64,000 bases of DNA from Meandrina meandrites (GCA_963693305.1 OY855908.1:3152501-3216500); one strand, 5' to 3'. Positions 32,401-43,490 are shown, counted from the stretch's first letter. Numbers and translations are program-made. The notes: generated by a model from the letters alone, not told the origin.

Positions 32401-35400
32401 TAACCTACCATTGAAAGCAAAGATTCCAACTTTTTGTGTTTGAGTAAATAATAATACTGAAATTTCAATTTGTTCACTCGTAAAGTCCGTGAAGCTTATG
32501 CCGTTTACGCTGAATATAGCATTAGCTAGTGTTGACTCTTAGATTTAAGAATTTGAGTAGTTTCACATGCTGAAAAATGAATGTCATTTGTCATGCAAGT
32601 TTAACTGCGAATACAGCCGCCTCTCACTCGCTCCAGCTAGTGATTTGCAAGAATCGATGTCAATCTCTGCCGGTGAAAGCAGTGAATGCGACGGCTTTTT
32701 GTGTGGCAAATTGTGTGGCGGAATTTGATCCTCGAAAAAAAAAACTTAACCGCCGGCCATTTCGCTAAAAAAATGTGACAATGCAGGACACAGGACGAAT
32801 TCCGAACAGGAAAATCGGTTTTGTTTTCAACACTGACTAGCATACAAGTGAAATTGCTTTATAAACCTTTCTTTCCGAAATAAATTCCTTCACAAGCTCA
32901 GTGTCGAGTTGTTGGTCTCGGAAGAGGAAACCATTGAATTCTACCCAGGCGGTTGAGTGTTTTTTTTTTTGTGTGTGTTTATTCAAACTCGCTGAATTTC
33001 CGAAACGGTCGATACGCTTTCGGTGCAATTAAATTATCCCACAGCACAGAAAACTAAATTTATCACGCTGGCGAACAAGTTTTCGCGGTTGTTTGCAAAT
33101 ACGCCACGCACTTTGCCTATAAACTATGACCGTCGCTTTCACTGGTACGTTAGGCAGTTCAGAAAGTCTTCCTTCACTAGCATCACGTGTATTTATTTTC
33201 CAAATGATACTACGACGGTGAAAACTCCAGTTGACGCCGTAGAGAAAACTTGAAATTGTCACTAGCGAACTCCGCCACGCAACTGTTTCGAACTTCTCTT
33301 TCATAAACATCGCTAATATTTACCTTTAAAATGTTGCTGTCACAACTACTCAAATTCAAAAGGGATACAATCGAAATTAATTGAAAACTCAGTGCTATAC
33401 AGCCAAAACTTGTATCGATCTGTTTTCATGCCGAACGAACAAGTTGAAATTTCATTGTTCTATACTCGGCATTTTATTGGCTGAAGTTAAAAATGTTGAA
33501 ATCTATTGTTTCCGTTTTGCTTTGTGATTGGTTAACTTTGTCTGGGTGACCCCGGTAATAGTAGCCGCACTGTAATATGATGTAATTTATAAATAATGTA
33601 ATTTTATAATAATTATTGGCTTCGTATCAGCTCAAGTATACAACACAATCACATAAAAAAGGAATAAAAGTAGAAGTGCCATTTTGTTAAGAGAATATTT
33701 GCTTTAAAACTATTTAGGAAACTACTTCAGATGATACATTAAGACCAAAGTTTACATTAGTTTATGGAATAAATCATCCAGAGACATGATATCCAACAAT
33801 TTTATTTATTTTTACACACAATTTTTTTTCGGCTCTGACTACAGTGTATTACATGTACATCTACAAAACTAGTGTTGTTCAATAACTGACTCATTCCATT
33901 TTAGGCAGTTAGTATTCCCATGACACATTTTTTTGTTCCTCCCTTTTTTCCCAGGTTCAAATTGGCTCAGTCCTTAATTTGCATATAATTACTTTAGACT
34001 GTTCTCTTACATGTAACTTTGAGTTGATGCAATTCACTGTCCATGTCTGTTGGAGAAAAATCAATTTCTACAAGCTCTTGTAAAGAAAAAGTTGAAAATC
34101 TCAAGCTTTTTTGAATTGCCCACTTAAATGGCACAACTAACAGTTTATTTATAAACTAATCCCCTTGTAAGTTGGCATTAGTTATTTCAATGTTACCTTG
34201 CACATGCGCTTGAGTATTATCAACAGTTGTCACACTCTCAACAGGTTTGTTCAACAGATCAGGCAAGTCACCGTGTAGATAAAGCTTCTCTGTTCGTATG
34301 TGAGTGTCATAGCTTACATCTTCACACATGTGCGACGTCATGGTCACAGCGGAAGTCGCTGGGACTCTTTTGGCTCGCATCATTTGCTCCACCGAAAGAC
34401 GACGACTGAAAATGTCAGATATTTCATTAAACAGAATTAAAATAAATTTAATCTGGGTAAAGATCAAAAATCAGAATATGGCTGCATCTAGCTCATAGGG
34501 TTCATCATTAGTTCCTAGCTGTCCTCTGGGAGAATAGGGCCATAGCTCATAGGGTTACTGATACATCAGGATATATTCCCTTTGCATAAAGACAACTCCG
34601 GAGCTAACAATCTGATATCACTCTTTATACTCCCAATTCTTCCCCAGCACAAGAAGACATGAAACTGCATATTGCTGATGTAGCTCAACAAAGATCTGTT
34701 TAGCATAGTAACCAATCAGAGAACCTGCAGGGATCCAGAACTCTAAGCTTCAAAAGTTTCAAAAGTTGCCTCTTAGTGACTTCCTTTTGTAGAATGGTAA
34801 TCACTAGAAAGATTTTGGTTGCCAAAAGCAAATCAAAAACTCAAATCTATTTCAAACAGACTGGCAGGGATAATTATGTATTTGAAGAATCTATCAAGAC
34901 CCCTCTTATAAATTTTAAATGAAATCCTGACATTTAATATACACTCTAGGTACGCCATTCTATTCAGTGCTCCAGATAAGAGTGGGAGCTCAGGTAGAAA
35001 CTCTACAAGGTCAGCTACCTGACCAAGGGAGCAAAGGAAATTTGGCGCACTAGAATCCCTTGTTAACATCTGGACCATGCTATTTGATAGGCTTACTTCT
35101 TAGGCGTCACTGGTTTGACATCCTTTTCTTCAAGAACTTCATCATAACCTTCGTTAACATCTCTCCTTCGCTTCACAGCCATTCTTCTCTCTAACCGGTG
35201 CATCCGAGATTCCAACTGCAAAAAAAGCCTGAATTGTATAAATGTGTAGAAGAAGGAGCCCCTTAGGATTCCTTAAACAGGAGTTGACGGTAACAAACTA
35301 ATAAAGGAAAGTGGGGGTTCAAAGCTTTATTCAACTCATCACCGGTATTGCAGAAGTAATCGGTGTCTGACATTTATTATTTGCAGACTGCAGCCTGCAG

Positions 35401-36837
35401 ACTACGATTGCTTTTTAGCTGTTTACAGAGCAAATAGTGATGCCCCAAACAGCCAAACAACAGCTAACTGCAAGCAGACTGCAGTGAAGGCAAACCACAA
35501 GCAAACAGCAGTGAAAAATAACCACAAGCAGTCTGCAGTCTCCAATCTGCAAATGTCACACACCAGGTTTGAATTCATCTGTAACCTTGAAATTGTTCAG
35601 GTTAAAAAACGTAATTGCTTAAATTGCTTATACACTGCAAGGATCATTTCATCATTAATCTGCAGTTCATATATTCAATACGTCAAAGCTTTATTCATTT
35701 GCATTATTTTGGTGATTACAATAATAATTGATGAAACGTTTGAACAACAAAGCACTTTTATCACAAAACGAGCCATAGAAGCCACATCAAGAACCCAGCA
35801 CAACTGGTTAAATGTAAGTATTCAACCAAACAAATTCCACAGAAAGCATCAAAAAGCAAAGCTGACACATGTTCTATAAATTCTCTGTTATCAAAAATAT
35901 CAGAAATTCAAGATCATTTATTGTTTTCAGTCAAATTTGTATTCTTCCCATCACAAACCAGTCTAGCTAGAAAGTGTTGCTAGGAGATTGTGACTTTTTT
36001 ATTTGAATAGAGTGTATAAGAGCAATTTTTGTCACGATTGTAATTAGCGACCAAACAATAAAAATGAAGATTGTATTTACAAAACTTGTAAGGGGTTGAA
36101 CAACTCTTATGGGTTTCTGATTTATACTACAAATTATGTGAAGTAGAAATGGTAACGATAAAGTAGACTCTATAAATTATATATTCTCCTAAAATAGCTT
36201 AAATACACTGAATAAATTCACTAGAAAAAGCATCTTTTTAACGCAGGTTCACGTGTGAGAGATTTCACTCGCCGTATGCTAATAAATCATTTATTCCACG
36301 TGACCTATAATGGGCGCCATGTTTGAAATTTTCAAGGCTGCCGCTGACCTTTCCAAAAATAAATTTATGCATTTCTGTTTGGGTGTTTTATGCAGTGCGA
36401 AAAAATAATAAGAAAGCAAAACTCGGACACAACGAAATAAATCGTCCAAAACGTGTTCCTACCTGTTCCTTGTCTAATTTTAGTTGATTAATCTCTCGAT
36501 CCTTTTTCTGTAACTCTTCTTGCTGCTGCTGAATAAGCTCCAAATGCAGTAACAAAAGCTGACGTAAGTGAGTGACTTGGCCGAGAGCGTCCGTTTTATG
36601 ATTGCTGCCATCGTGAGCGATTTCAGGCTCAGGCGACTTGGTTAGCGGGCCACTAACGCTTGGCTGAAGCTGTTCTTTCTGTATCTCGCTGTTGCTGTTG
36701 CTAGTCTTCACAGCAGTCGAAGATTTTGATCGCAAAACGCGGGTAAACTGCCGTTCGGATCTCGAGCTCCCCGCGCTCGGCGGCGACTTTATATTTCCGA
36801 CAAAAGGCGCATCGGATTTGAATTCGTTCTGATCCAT
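28598..36837 (-). CDS. MSL1: MSL1, scaffold of the MSL histone acetyltransferase complex
   Basis: Eight coding exons: 36463-36837, 35097-35215, 34197-34405, 31432-31532, 30904-30971, 30365-30519, 29948-30020 and 28598-28712. All have GT-AG junctions and consistent phase, totalling 1215 nt (404 residues; human MSL1 is about 614). A leucine/glutamine-rich coiled coil (about 90-140, LLLLHLELIQQQQ...DREINQLKLDKEQ) matches the MSL2-binding helix. TEKLYLHGD, VPTWQ, DDEVFAKRHMKQELEEKRRK followed by RWDIQ, VPVVAFGFPVP and EFEIPWFSLDKR are the PEHE region (about 235-404), which binds MOF/KAT8 and MSL3. The complex acetylates H4K16 (known). Start Met at 36837 is used; an in-frame upstream Met at 36939 is possible. 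The protein is short because the low-complexity N-terminal region of vertebrates is reduced. Introns carry several MITEs. Confidence 0.93.
29341..29487. repeat. GCGCTATATAAAT repeat tail with (TTA)n microsatellite
   Basis: AAGGCGTATTATAGG...GGCGCTATATAAAT runs into about 58 bp of pure TTA repeats (29428-29486). Tails of this kind are common at the 3' ends of invertebrate non-LTR and SINE elements. No upstream body was identified. It lies in the last MSL1 intron. Confidence 0.6.
29614..29911. mobile_element. Intact TTATTG-TIR MITE in the last MSL1 intron
   Basis: TTATTGTGGTTTTCAATATG at the left is mirrored by CATGATATTGAAAACCGCAA...TAA at the right. It is the intact relative of the interrupted copy at 8189-8872 and ends 36 bp from MSL1 exon 7, just downstream of that exon's donor. 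The overlapping ORFs at 29486-29978 come from its inverted arms. Confidence 0.82.
30583..30770. mobile_element. Small MITE in MSL1 intron 5
   Basis: GGGTGCATTCCTTTGGGATG...GGAGAA at the left is mirrored, imperfectly, by CCGGACCATCCCAAAGAAAC at the right. About 190 bp between exons 5 and 6. Confidence 0.65.
31760..31890. repeat. Inverted repeat around GGCAGCCATATTG
   Basis: ACGGCAGCCATATTGA at about 31761 is mirrored by TCAATATGGCTGCCGGT at about 31862, with a third partial copy at 31794. Probably a small foldback element in MSL1 intron 3. Confidence 0.5.
31954..33572. mobile_element. 1.6-kb foldback element in MSL1 intron 3
   Basis: Ends CAGTGCGGCTAC / GTAGCCGCACTG are flanked by TA. TIRs extend about 430-530 bp, so left and right ORFs mirror each other (for example MFMKEKFETGK at 32216 on plus and MFMKEKFETVA at 33310 on minus). 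The core has no recognised transposase. CAGT ends with TA flanks suggest a Tc1/mariner-type source. Confidence 0.82.
35362..35564. mobile_element. CTGCAG-rich MITE in MSL1 intron 1
   Basis: GGTGTCTGACATTT...TGCAGACTGCAG at the left is mirrored by CTGCAGTCTCCAATCTGCAA...GTCACACACC at the right. The interior repeats GCAGACTGCAG-like units. Confidence 0.6.
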
Positions 36838-37417
36838 GTTTCCGCTGCACGGTAAATCCGTAGTCATAACCATTTGGGAGATTTTTGTCCACGTTCTCTC
36901 GAACACGGCTCTAAAACTGTTTCGTTTCATTCGGTACAAGAGCGGCCATCACGGCCGCCTGGCTGGTGATGATCCATGTGACATCAACATGGCGAACAAC
37001 ATGCAAGTGAGGCTCCTCCAGAGAATAATAAAAAGCCGTTTCCGCTAAAAATCACGAATTGTGGAAGCAGATTCCCTTATTTTGAAAGAAGATTTAAATA
37101 TCTAAACGAACGGTGCGACTGCATGCTTGTGTAAGTTGAGCTCACGTCTGACTCAATTTCGAATACAGTAAGCTGACGAAAAGCTTGCGACAAATGCCGG
37201 AATTTCCATGGAGGGGTGGGAGCGGCGTGACGAACGACAAAAAAAAAATACTTCGGGGAGACCTGACAGGGGCTTGTGGCACTGGAAGAAAATCACGCCA
37301 CTGATAAAGCTCTTAGCTTGACCTTATCCGACGGGCAAACACAAAGTTTTCTTTATTTTCATTTCTTTACATTCACCCTGTAGAGGGCGACAGTTTCCAA
37401 CGGGTACAGTTTTACAC
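36838..37417 (+). promoter_or_regulatory. MSL1 upstream region, possibly a divergent first exon
   Basis: CpG-containing sequence upstream of MSL1. On the plus strand, CATCAACATGGCGAAC starts ATG GCG AAC AAC ATG CAA, followed at once by GTGAGG, a plausible donor. This could be a tiny first coding exon of a divergent gene, but I find no partner exon downstream. GCGGCCATCACGGCCGC at 36942-36958 is a near-palindrome. Promoter function is inferred from position. Confidence 0.3.
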
Positions 37418-37481
37418 TCGATCGTACGGTGGCTTCAAAGGGACATCAAGAAATGCAACATTTTTTCCTGAAAATCTGAGT

Positions 37482-37750
37482 TCCAGATCGAGTTCGAGTT
37501 CGAGTTCGAGTTCGAGTTCGAGTTCGAGTTCGAGTTCGAGTTCGAGTTCGAGTTCGAGTTCGAGTTCGAGTTCGAGTTCGAGTTCGAGTTCGAGTTCGAG
37601 TTCGAGTTCGAGTTCGAGTTCGAGTTCGAGTTCGAGTTCGAGTTCGAGTTCGAGTTCGAGATCGAGTTCGAGATCGAGATCGAGATCGAGTTCGAGTTCG
37701 AGTTCGAGATCGAGATCGAGTTCGAGTTCGAGATCGAGTTCGAGTTCGAG
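37482..37750 (+). repeat. CGAGTT hexanucleotide array (left arm)
   Basis: About 45 units of GTTCGA/CGAGTT with interspersed CGAGAT variants near the right end. No coding meaning. Confidence 0.95.
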
Positions 37751-37986
37751 AACGGGTGAAAACCTCATTCCCAGGGTCTTCCCGTTTTTCAATATGGCGG
37801 CCGATCGAGCTTGCAGGAAGTAACTGAACTTCTAGTTTGAGTAGTGCGACCGCGGCCATCGATAACAGCTTACTCGGAATAAAGATGGTTATTCCCAAAT
37901 ATTTACCATTATCAGGTGCTAACGTCCACGATCGTATCCTTGAAAACTTGTTGAAACTATCATTGAGTCAGTCAAGTAGTTTTTGA

Positions 37987-38903
37987 TATTAGTATAATTT
38001 CCACAGGTGAATTCAATTCTGATTGGTCGAGAAGCTCGCACTATGATGCTATATTCACCGCACTAGGCGGTGAATATAGCATCTCAAGGCTTGGCTACTA
38101 AGCCATGCCACGTTTGCCATCCAGGCCAGTGAACATGGCGGCATTTGCTGAATGAAAATTTCTCTCATTTAAAAGAAATCACTCCAAGTCCTGGATATTT
38201 AAAATATTGGGAATTTTTCAAATTAACTACCAAGGCTTTTGGACCGGAAATATTTTCAAGAGATGGTTTTCAAGGCATTCGAATTGATCGTAAACATGGT
38301 GGTTTTGGAGATTGCACGCGGCCGTGTACTCAGTCAGATCGACTGGCAAAACATTATTTAGTTCTCTTCTCACTGGACCTACAACCAGTTTCAAAATTGT
38401 TGAGACACTCACCCTAAAATTGTATTCGTCTTTCAAAGATATGCCCTCGCTTCAAAAATAAACATGTAAATCTTATTCTGAACCCCCCTCCCCATTTCAA
38501 AGTTGCTGCCTAAAAGTTTAAATATAATCCTGAAATTCGGACAACATTGATCAGGGGGAAAGGGGGCGATGCAAGGTAACAATATGAAAATATCGTAAAT
38601 GGCATTCTTGACCAAGAGTGTCTCAACCCTTTTTGAAACTGGTTGTAGTAATTTCGAGAGGATTCACACAATTGTTCAGAAGTCACCAACGATTAAACAA
38701 AGGTACCAGATGTATCTATCTTTTTCGTAGTGTTTGTTTTGTTCCGTTTTATTGCTAAAACCTGAGTGAAAATTACGATTTCAATCGAAGAATTAAATTG
38801 GTTTACACGTATGCAAGCGAGCACTTGTGTTTGTTGTTTTCGTGTTTTCTATTATTATTTTTCAGTTTTTGATTTTCACCTGTGAAAATTATACTAAAAC
38901 AAT
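37987..38903. mobile_element. Nested element with GTATAATTTTCACAGGTGA ends
   Basis: TTAGTATAATTTCCACAGGT at about 37988 is mirrored by CACCTGTGAAAATTATACTA at about 38877. It encloses a hairpin at 38047-38083 (ATGCTATATTCACCGC...GCGGTGAATATAGCAT) and a further MITE at 38381-38649. It lies in the core of the CGAGTT element. Confidence 0.6.
38381..38649. mobile_element. MITE with CTACAACCAGTTTCAAAA ends
   Basis: CTACAACCAGTTTCAAAATT...GAGACACTC at the left is mirrored by GAGTGTCTCAACCCTTTTTG...CTGGTTGTAG at the right. About 270 bp, non-coding. Confidence 0.7.
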
Positions 38904-39133
38904 TATTCGCCTCAGGCTCAATGATTATTTTTGAATAATCCCCTCGACTTCGTCTCGGGGATTATTCAACAATAATCACTTCGCCTTCGGCGAATAATTG
39001 TTAATTATTCCGAGTAAGCTGTTATCGATGGCCGCGGTCGCACTACTCAAACTAGAAGTTCAGTTACTTCCTGCAAGCTCGATCGGCCGCCATATTGAAA
39101 AACGGGAAGACCCTGGGAATGAGGTTTTCACCC

Positions 39134-39530
39134 GTTCTCGAACTCGAACTCGAACTGGAACTCGAACTCGAACTCGAACTCGAACTCGAACTCGAACTCG
39201 AACTCGATCTCGATCTCGATCTCGATCTCGAACTCGATCTCGAACTCGAACTCGAACTCGAACTCGAACTCGAACTCGAACTCGATCTCGAACTGGAACT
39301 CGAACTCGAACTCGAACTCGATCTCGAACTGGAACTCGAACTCGAACTCGATCTCGAACTCGAACTCGAACTCGAACTCGAACTCGAACTCGAACTCGAA
39401 CTCGATCTCGATCTCGATCTCGAACTCGAACTCGAACTCGAACTCGAACTCGAACTCGAACTCGAACTCGAACTCGAACTCGAACTCGATCTCCAACTCG
39501 AACTCGATCTCAAAGTCGATTTCGAACTCA
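39134..39530 (-). repeat. CGAGTT hexanucleotide array (right arm)
   Basis: About 65 units in the opposite orientation to the left array, read as AACTCG with ATCTCG and CTGGAACTCG variants. It is longer and more interrupted than the left array. Confidence 0.95.
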
Positions 39531-39701
39531 GATTTTCAGGAAAAAAATGTTGCATTTCTTGATGTCCCTTTGAAGCCACCGTACGATCGACTCTTGGACT
39601 CTTGAAACGAAAAATGTTTTATGACTAAACAAAACCGATATTTTCTAAACAACAGCTGTGATTTTTGTTTGCTTAACCAACCGATAGGAGACAACTGAAA
39701 T

Positions 39702-41630
39702 ATGCATAGGGTAAAATATGGACTGGACCATTGGACCCTTGGACCATTGGACTATTTTTTGGACCATTTTTTGGACTATTTCATGGACTAAATTTTGGAC
39801 TATTTTTTGAATCTTTGGTACCTAGTTTTGTCAGGGGGTGGTTTATCATTTGTTCTTCCTCAGGAAGGGGTAGGTAGGTAGGTAGGTAGGTAGGTAGGTA
39901 GGTAGGTAGGTAGGTAGGTAGGTAGGTAGGGGGGGTTAGGTAGTTTTTGGGGGGGAGGGGTGGATAGGTAAATTTTGTCAAAATTTGTTATTCTCACTTA
40001 GGAAGGGGTGGGTAGGTAGTTTTGTCAAGGGAGGTGGTTAATCATATGATCCTCCTTAGGGAGGGGAAGGATGTAATTACAGCACTTGTGTCACACAACA
40101 CATTTACGCATGGGAGGGGAATGTAAACAAAAGTTGTCATCTGTGAGGGGAGGAGGTCGTAATTATTACAGAATAGTTACCAGCATTAAGGAAACTTTTT
40201 TTTCGATTCTTGTCCGCTCAGTCGCTTATTGACCCATACCAATGTAACTTGCTGCTTATAATTTGCTAAAATAATGGATCGTTTACACCAGTCGGCTTCT
40301 ACTATATATTTCCGTCACAAGAGTTCTATTTCCTTTAATCTTGCTCTGACTGACAGCGCTCCGCAAAAGAAAACATTTTTGGCCAGTTACAAAGTCATTT
40401 TCTAGCCGCTAGCCAGATAAGCAGTCATCCAAGAAGCTCTTATCGCTCCAACGCACCTTGGCTGATAACATGTTCGTTACGTTTTTTCAGACAGAACAAT
40501 AACAAAATGTCTTTTGCAATCACCTGGACAGTATTCGACACTCAGTCAGGGTTCTAAAAAAGAGATTGTTTTTGCTGCTCTTAGGCTTAGTGGTTCTTAG
40601 TGGCTGTGGTAGCGCTGCGCCTTTCTGCCCTATGTAAATTCGATTAATTTACAGATCAGTAGGATTCTGGAGGCCAAGCAATATTGATTAGCAAGCGCAT
40701 AATTCAATTGATTAGCAGGCACATATCTCCTGTGATGTGTTCTATGAAATTTTCGTTGCGAAAAATCAGGGTAAACTATTATTTTTCAAGCTGTGTAATA
40801 GCCTTGTGATGGAGGGATAAGATTTCTAATGGAACTGAGCAAGGTCACATGTCCTTGTATTTTGAAGAAGTGTACATACAGTACAAAAAGTTAACTCCGA
40901 AAATATGAACGCTGAGAATGTAGCAGAAAACGGGAGAGAACGGGAGAGAACCACTAAGTAAAAAAAATAAGCAGCAAAAAAAAAAAAAAAAACAATCTCT
41001 TTTTTAGAACCCTGACTGAGTGTCGAATACTGTCCAGGTTTTTTTTGTGGTGCAGTGTGTTGTGATTGCAAAAGATTAAAGACATTTTGTTATTGTTCTG
41101 TCTGAAAAAACGTAACGAACACGTTATCAGCCAAGGTGCGTTGGAGCGATAAGAGCTTCTTGGATGACTGCTTATCTGGCTAGCGGCTAGAAAATGACTT
41201 TAACTGGCCAAAAATGTTTTCTTTTGCGGAGCGCTGTCAGTCAGAGCAAGATTAAAGGAAATAGAAATAACTCTTGTGACGGAAATATATAGTAGAAGGA
41301 ACATTGGTACGAGTCAATAAGCGACTGAGCGGACAATAATGGAAAAAAGTTTCCTTAATGCTGGTAACTTTTCTGTAATAATTACGACCTCCCCCCCTCA
41401 CAGATGACAACTTTTGCTTACATTCCCCTCCCATGTGTTGTGTGACCATTTACCTACCCACCCCTCCCAAAAAAACTACCAAAAAACTACCTAAACTAGG
41501 TACCCACCCCTTAGGAAAGATTAAAAAAATAGTCCAAAATTTAGTCCATGAAATAGTCCAAAAAAATAGTCCAAAAAATAGTCCAATGGTCCAAGGGTCC
41601 AATGGTCCAGTCCATATTTTACCCTATGCC
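39702..41630. mobile_element. 1.9-kb element with 650-850 bp inverted arms
   Basis: GCATAGGGTAAAATATGGAC at 39704 is mirrored at 41610-41629. The subterminal zone repeats GGACTATTTTTTGGACC-type units. Arms extend to about 40560 and from about 40985, with strings such as TTGTCCGCTCAGTCGCTTAT and CTAGCCGCTAGCCAGATAAG mirrored. The left arm has about 50 bp the right lacks. CTGAAATAT / CTGAATATA flank the ends but do not match exactly. A GGTA microsatellite lies at 39869-39929. Confidence 0.8.
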
Positions 41631-41994
41631 TGAATATAACAAGCTTATTTTGCAGATAAAATCGTGACACAACTTAAGATTAGTTTGTACACTTGAACAT
41701 GTGTCCGAAAATTATAAGTCCGCAGAGAACGGACGCAAAGATATCTTTTGAACCGGAAGTTGAAAAGGGACCTTTCCCCGGTCAGCGGCATCCTTCCAAA
41801 AATAACAATAGAATACTCCACTTGAGCTCTCGCCCAGCTTGCAACGCACAATTTTCCGCTTTCTGCCGACCTTTCTGCCTGTTTGGGTGCGGGAGTGACT
41901 ATTCAGCACTCAGTTGATGTTGTGAGACTTCTCATTTTTCCATACATGAAGTATAAATCACACTTAACATTTTTTTTTCAAGTTAAAATAAGTG

Positions 41995-42066
41995 TCTACC
42001 GTAGGCCTTGAACCCGGGCCGTCGGATTACCGCGCGGGAACGCTATCCACTAGGCTACCGACGACC
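41995..42066 (-). tRNA. Degenerate tRNA-like sequence (probably not functional)
   Basis: The minus strand reads GTCGTCGGTAGCCTAGTGGA (A-box-like) and later CCCGGGTTCAAGGCC (B-box-like). The T stem has two mismatches, and I cannot draw a good 5-bp anticodon stem with a 7-base loop, so this is a tRNA relic or SINE head rather than a working gene. It lies inside a MITE. Confidence 0.4.
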
Positions 42067-42139
42067 AGCTGCAAGAATTCGGAAAATTTTGGCTATATAT
42101 CCTAACCTCAATATAAAGCTAACCGCAAGCAAACTAAGC

Positions 42140-42270
42140 TAACGTAGGCTAACCGGAGTGCTTTTTAGGCTAAACGGAGTGCTAGTAGGCTAACCGGAGT
42201 GCATAGTAGGCTAACCGAAGTGTATAGTAGGCTAACCGCAGTGCTAAATAGGCTAAAAGAAGTGCTGTTT
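42140..42270 (+). repeat. GGCTAACCGGAGTGC minisatellite
   Basis: About six units of GGCTAACCGGAGTGC separated by short AT-rich linkers, period about 21-23 bp. Confidence 0.85.
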
Positions 42271-42380
42271 TGTATTCACTACATGAACTGAGTGTTACGT
42301 GGTATAAAAACGTCATGAGGTGTCTCCCTATTGTCTCACAACATCAACTGAGTGCAGAATAGTCACTCCCGTTTGGGTGC

Positions 42381-43040
42381 AGTTCGTCAAAAACCGTAGA
42401 TTTTCCGGTTTCGTTGACGGTGAAAGGTTTCTTTACAATTTGCAGTGCCTTTTATGCCGAAGAGAGAAGCGTAGATTTGAGGTAAGTAAACTGTAAGTGC
42501 AAATTTGCTGCGGAGCTCACGTTTCTATCGTGCAGGTGTCATATTTAGCACTGAGCTGCGTGAACAAGTTCACGAAGAACACAAACGAGCGTCAAAAATG
42601 TGAGAGTATTTCAATTTCATTGTAAGTTCATTTTGTCCAAGCACGCGATATCAACGCAAAAAATATAAAGGTGTACAACAAGGTGATTTCAAAGGAATCT
42701 TTAATTTTGATTTGACATTGATCACGCACAGCACATTACTCGAGTATCCATTCATCTTTTCTGCTTGACAGCTTACAGAACTTGAGAAGTACGGCCATTT
42801 CTTTACGCGTTCTTTATATGTGTAAAGTATTCCTACTTCATTATTTGGCGACTTGAGGATTTTAAACACAACGATAAATCAATAGGTTTATTATTTTTTT
42901 TCAATTAGTGGTTTATATTTGTTGATTTCAGATAAGAAACTTGCCATTTGATGATGATGATGATGATGATGATGTTAATCCTTAGACCCCAACATTTTAA
43001 GCAACTATTTTTCTCTCTTGAGAAATTTAATACATAATAT
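42381..43040. other. No gene recognised
   Basis: AT-rich DNA with a (GAT)n microsatellite at 42949-42975. The minus-strand ORF 42651-42869 shows no family features. Confidence 0.45.
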
Positions 43041-43049
43041 TTCTTATTT

Positions 43050-43490
43050 TACTCACCAAACATTTTGCTGTTTATTAACAGCAAAATATTTCCTCTGTAT
43101 ATTAAAAGGGTCCAAAACTTTTGCCGTTTATTAACAGCAAAATATTTCACTCTGTATATTGAAAGGGACCAAAAATTTTGCCGTTTATTAAGGGTAAATA
43201 TTTCCCCTGTATATTGTGAGGGACCAAAAATTTCACTGTTTATTAACGATGAAACATTTCCTCTGTATATTTAAAGGGACCAAAACTTTTGCCGTTTAAT
43301 TAATGGCAACATATTTCCTCTGTATAATAAAAGGGACCAAAAATTTTGCTGTGTATTAATGGCGAAACATTTCCTTTGTATATTTAAAGGGACCAAACAT
43401 TTTTACCGTGAATTATTGGCAAAATATTTCCCCTGTATATTAATTGAAAGGGACCAAAATTTTTTGCCGTTAATTAGTTCCAAAATGGCT
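43050..43490 (+). repeat. About 60-bp minisatellite, seven copies
   Basis: Each unit reads roughly TTTTGCCGTTTATTAAnGGC, AAAATATTTCCTCTGTATAT, TnAAAGGGACCAAA. Units differ by single bases and small indels. The ORFs over it (43065-43274, 43359-43550) are by-products. Confidence 0.88.

Larger units (their letters stand above)
37418..39590. mobile_element. 2.2-kb inverted-repeat element carrying mirrored CGAGTT arrays
   Basis: Outer ends TCGATCGTACGGTGGCTTCA and its complement delimit 37418-39590. Left arm about 37418-37883, right arm about 39004-39590. Each arm contains a unique stretch, then a CGAGTT hexanucleotide array (37482-37750 left, 39134-39530 right), then another unique stretch down to TTACTCGGAATAA. 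The arms differ in length because the arrays differ in copy number. The arrays give long artefactual ORFs (Arg-Thr, Glu-Leu and Ser runs). A second element is nested in the core. Confidence 0.85.
41891..42370. mobile_element. 480-bp MITE with 10-bp target duplication, carrying a tRNA-like sequence and a minisatellite
   Basis: TIRs GGGAGTGACTATTC...GTTGATGTTGTGAGAC (about 38 bp) are flanked by identical GTTTGGGTGC at 41881-41890 and 42371-42380, a Mutator-like duplication length. Inside are a minus-strand tRNA-like head (41995-42066) and six imperfect units of AGGCTAACCGGAGTGC (about 21-23 bp period, 42145-42265). Confidence 0.85.

Noticed and set aside
36838..36939. N-terminal extension of MSL1 from Met at 36939
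   Set aside because: In frame but without family similarity; the start at 36837 is kept, though the extension cannot be excluded without transcript data.
37412..39579. Long ORFs of Arg-Thr, Glu-Leu, Ser or Glu-Phe repeats
   Set aside because: They arise in every frame from the CGAGTT hexanucleotide arrays and have no independent coding evidence.
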